From Undibacterium sp. (GTDB lineage Bacteria; Pseudomonadota; Gammaproteobacteria; Burkholderiales; Burkholderiaceae), in assembly GCA_014376575.1 (NCBI GenBank), contig JACMRF010000122.1, forward strand, positions 1 to 7,884: a DNA stretch of 7,884 bases, in the 5' to 3' direction. Below the pieces are notes generated by a model. That model did not search any database and was not told the DNA's origin. It saw only the letters and a program-made list of their open reading frames with translations. The translations under genes were made by a program, and so were the position numbers. Positions 6,439 through 7,884 of the stretch are shown in pieces (positions within the stretch are counted from its first letter, which is position 1; each line of letters opens with the position of its first letter).

Positions 6439-7689
6439 ATGAAACCATTTCGCTTGTCACCTATCGCTGTATTGATCGCAACCATCGGTTTTTCTGCCGC
6501 ACCAGAGTTAGTAAATATTGCTGCAAATACCGCTTATGCGCAGGAATCAATGCGGCCAGAAATTGGTAAAATTTACCAAGCTGCGAATGAGTTGTATAAG
6601 GCGAAAAAGTATAAAGATGCACTGGCAAAATTGCATGATACTGATAACGTGAGTGGTAAGACGGTAAGCGAGTCTTTCACCATTGAGCGCATGCGTTTGT
6701 CATTGGCCATAGCCGCCGGCGACCATGGCACGGTGATTCGTTCTGCTGAATCTATTATTGCTGCAAATAGGTTAGCTGGGAAAGAACAATTGCAACTGAT
6801 CCAGACTTTAGCGAACGCGTATTTTACTACTGGAAATTACGCTAAAGCTGCTCAGACTTACGGACGTTATTTTTCCGAGGGCGGAACTGACAGCTCTTTA
6901 AGGCCGTTTATGGTGCAGGCAATTTCTTTGAGTGGCGATAATGCTCGTGCGATGAAGGAAATTAAAGCTGATATGGCAGCAGATGAAAAAGCAGGGCGTA
7001 CCCCTAGTCAATCCAATCTTGAATTGTTTGCAAATGCGTCATTAAAACAAAATGACAAAGTTGGTTATGCTAGTGCGTTGGAAAAGTTAGTCGCGTTTTA
7101 TGGAAAAAAAGAATACTGGGTCAATTTGTTGAGTAGTGTCGAAAGAAAACCAGGATTTTCTCAACGATTGTCGTTGGATTTGTTCCGCTTGAAAATGGCG
7201 GTTGGACAAATTACAAAGACCGACCAATTTATGGAAATGTCACAATTGTCTTTGCAAGGCGGATTTCCTGATGAAGCAATTAAAGTTATCGATCAAGGTT
7301 TTAAATCCGGCGCTCTAGGAACTGGCGCTGAAACTGCCCGCCACAACCGTCTGCGTGATCTTGCAAAAAAAACCTTGAGTGAAAATGCAAAAACACAAGC
7401 TGCTAACGAGGCTGAAGCCAATAAAAGCAATGATGGTACTGGACTGGTCAATATTGGATATGCATACGTCACAGCGGGTCAGTTCGACAAAGGTATCGCG
7501 ATGATAGAGCAGGGAATCAGCAAAGGAAATATCAAGTACGAGGATGATGCTGCATTGCATCTTGGAATGGCTTATTTACAAGCGGGTAAAAAAACAAATG
7601 CAGTGAAGATATTGAAGTCTGTTCAGGGTAAGGACGGTACTGGAGATTTAGCGCGTTATTGGTTGATTTATGCAAATCAGGCTAAGTGA
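6439..7689 (+). CDS. Exported tetratricopeptide-repeat protein next to the TonB cluster
   Basis: A 416-residue protein with a Sec signal peptide (basic MKPFR, then a hydrophobic stretch, and an AYA cleavage site at residues 32-34) followed by an almost wholly helical, TPR-type solenoid. Recognisable repeat-like units lie at about 44-68 (IYQAANELYKAKKYKDAL), 118-147 (LANAYFTTGNYAKAAQTYGRYF), 335-365 (LVNIGYAYVTAGQFDKGIAM) and 371-397 (ALHLGMAYLQAGKKTNAVKI); the middle part is more degenerate. There is no catalytic motif, lipobox or second membrane segment, so it is probably a soluble periplasmic scaffold or adaptor. ATG 6439 is chosen over an in-frame TTG at 6424 because GAGAG lies 8 bases before it and the signal peptide then starts properly. 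It follows the exb terminator and has its own terminator, so it is a separate unit. TPR proteins accompany some TonB systems (for example TonB2-type clusters in Vibrio and Shewanella) and CpoB/YbgF accompanies Tol-Pal. A role with TonB here is inference from position. Confidence 0.88.
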   Translation: MKPFRLSPIAVLIATIGFSAAPELVNIAANTAYAQESMRPEIGKIYQAANELYKAKKYKDALAKLHDTDNVSGKTVSESFTIERMRLSLAIAAGDHGTVIRSAESIIAANRLAGKEQLQLIQTLANAYFTTGNYAKAAQTYGRYFSEGGTDSSLRPFMVQAISLSGDNARAMKEIKADMAADEKAGRTPSQSNLELFANASLKQNDKVGYASALEKLVAFYGKKEYWVNLLSSVERKPGFSQRLSLDLFRLKMAVGQITKTDQFMEMSQLSLQGGFPDEAIKVIDQGFKSGALGTGAETARHNRLRDLAKKTLSENAKTQAANEAEANKSNDGTGLVNIGYAYVTAGQFDKGIAMIEQGISKGNIKYEDDAALHLGMAYLQAGKKTNAVKILKSVQGKDGTGDLARYWLIYANQAK

Positions 7690-7728
7690 TGTGCCTGCAA
7701 TAATCTGAATTAGTAGTTCAATAAAAAG

Positions 7729-7758
7729 AAGAACCGCCTAAAAGCCGGTTCTTTTTTT
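7729..7758 (+). terminator. Rho-independent terminator after the TPR gene
   Basis: AAGAACCG (7729-7736) pairs with CGGTTCTT (7746-7753) around a 9-base loop, followed by a T-run to 7758. It lies about 40 bases after the TPR gene stop and closes that unit. A-rich bases on the left could let it act weakly in reverse. Confidence 0.88.
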
Positions 7759-7796
7759 ATCCCAGAATTTCCATTAGGATTGGCAATGATGACGGA

Positions 7797-7884
7797 TGCA
7801 CTTTTCGAGACAGTTTTGCTGCGAATGAGGCGCCAATAGCGAGCTATTGGCAACGAAGAGCAGAAAAAATGACCGAAAATGCGC
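7797..7884. repeat. Long imperfect inverted repeat at the window end
   Basis: A perfect 9-bp core, GCCAATAGC (7832-7840) and GCTATTGGC (7843-7851), is separated by two bases only. The pairing continues outward with small gaps: TTTTGCTGC at about 7814-7822 faces GAGCAGAAAA at 7858-7867, and GCACTTTTCG at 7798-7807 faces CGAAAATGCGC at 7874-7884. The whole end of the window is thus a roughly 88-base imperfect palindrome able to form a long hairpin or cruciform. No T-run follows within view and no gene is seen in it. It may be a dispersed intergenic repeat, a structured RNA or a protein-binding site; it could continue past the edge. Confidence 0.6.

Noticed and set aside
7315..7560. 81-codon minus-strand frame
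   Set aside because: Antisense shadow of the TPR gene with no start signal.
7786..7839. Short plus-strand frame MMTDALFETVLLRMRRQ
   Set aside because: Only 17 codons, no ribosome binding site, and it ends inside the palindrome core; more likely chance within the repeat.
7710..7883. Minus-strand frame of 57 codons open at the right edge
   Set aside because: It would read through both the TPR terminator and the long inverted repeat and shows no recognisable C-terminus. A converging gene beyond the edge remains possible but is not supported.

Overview
The window looks like chromosomal DNA of a Gram-negative bacterium, most likely a betaproteobacterium of the Burkholderiales (an Oxalobacteraceae-type relative is my best guess). 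The evidence is a TonB/ExbB/ExbD energy-transduction set with a long-form ExbB, two tandem ExbD genes and a downstream TPR gene, together with exported solute-binding proteins carrying Sec signal peptides. The lineage call is inference from gene order and protein style, not from a marker gene. Base composition is moderate within genes and strongly AT-rich in the long intergenic region.

Layout. Positions 1-2786 (minus strand) hold two tandem paralogous family-5 ABC-transporter solute-binding proteins. The first in transcription order is complete (1005-2786). The second is cut by the window edge (1-953). The rest of the transporter presumably lies beyond position 1. Positions 2787-3646 are an approximately 860-base, AT-rich divergent intergenic region with several dyads but no convincing gene. 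Positions 3647-6260 (plus strand) hold tonB, exbB, exbD1 and exbD2, closed by a strong hairpin terminator at 6301-6328. A separately transcribed gene for an exported TPR-repeat protein follows (6439-7689), with its own terminator. The last 90 bases are a long imperfect inverted repeat centred near 7841.

How it works together. ExbB and the two ExbD proteins would form inner-membrane proton channels that energise TonB, which spans the periplasm through its proline-rich arm and opens TonB-dependent outer-membrane receptors. The exported TPR protein is positioned like an accessory or scaffold factor for that complex, but its role is not shown by the sequence. The divergent solute-binding proteins would capture peptides or similar ligands in the periplasm for an ABC importer; a functional tie to the TonB set is possible but only suggested by proximity.

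Most of the window is a recognisable system. The parts least explained by known families are the TPR companion, the long AT-rich control region, the ExbB-ExbD1 spacer hairpin and the terminal inverted repeat. Three starts were moved downstream from the longest open frame because good ribosome binding sites decide them (the complete binding protein, tonB and the TPR gene).
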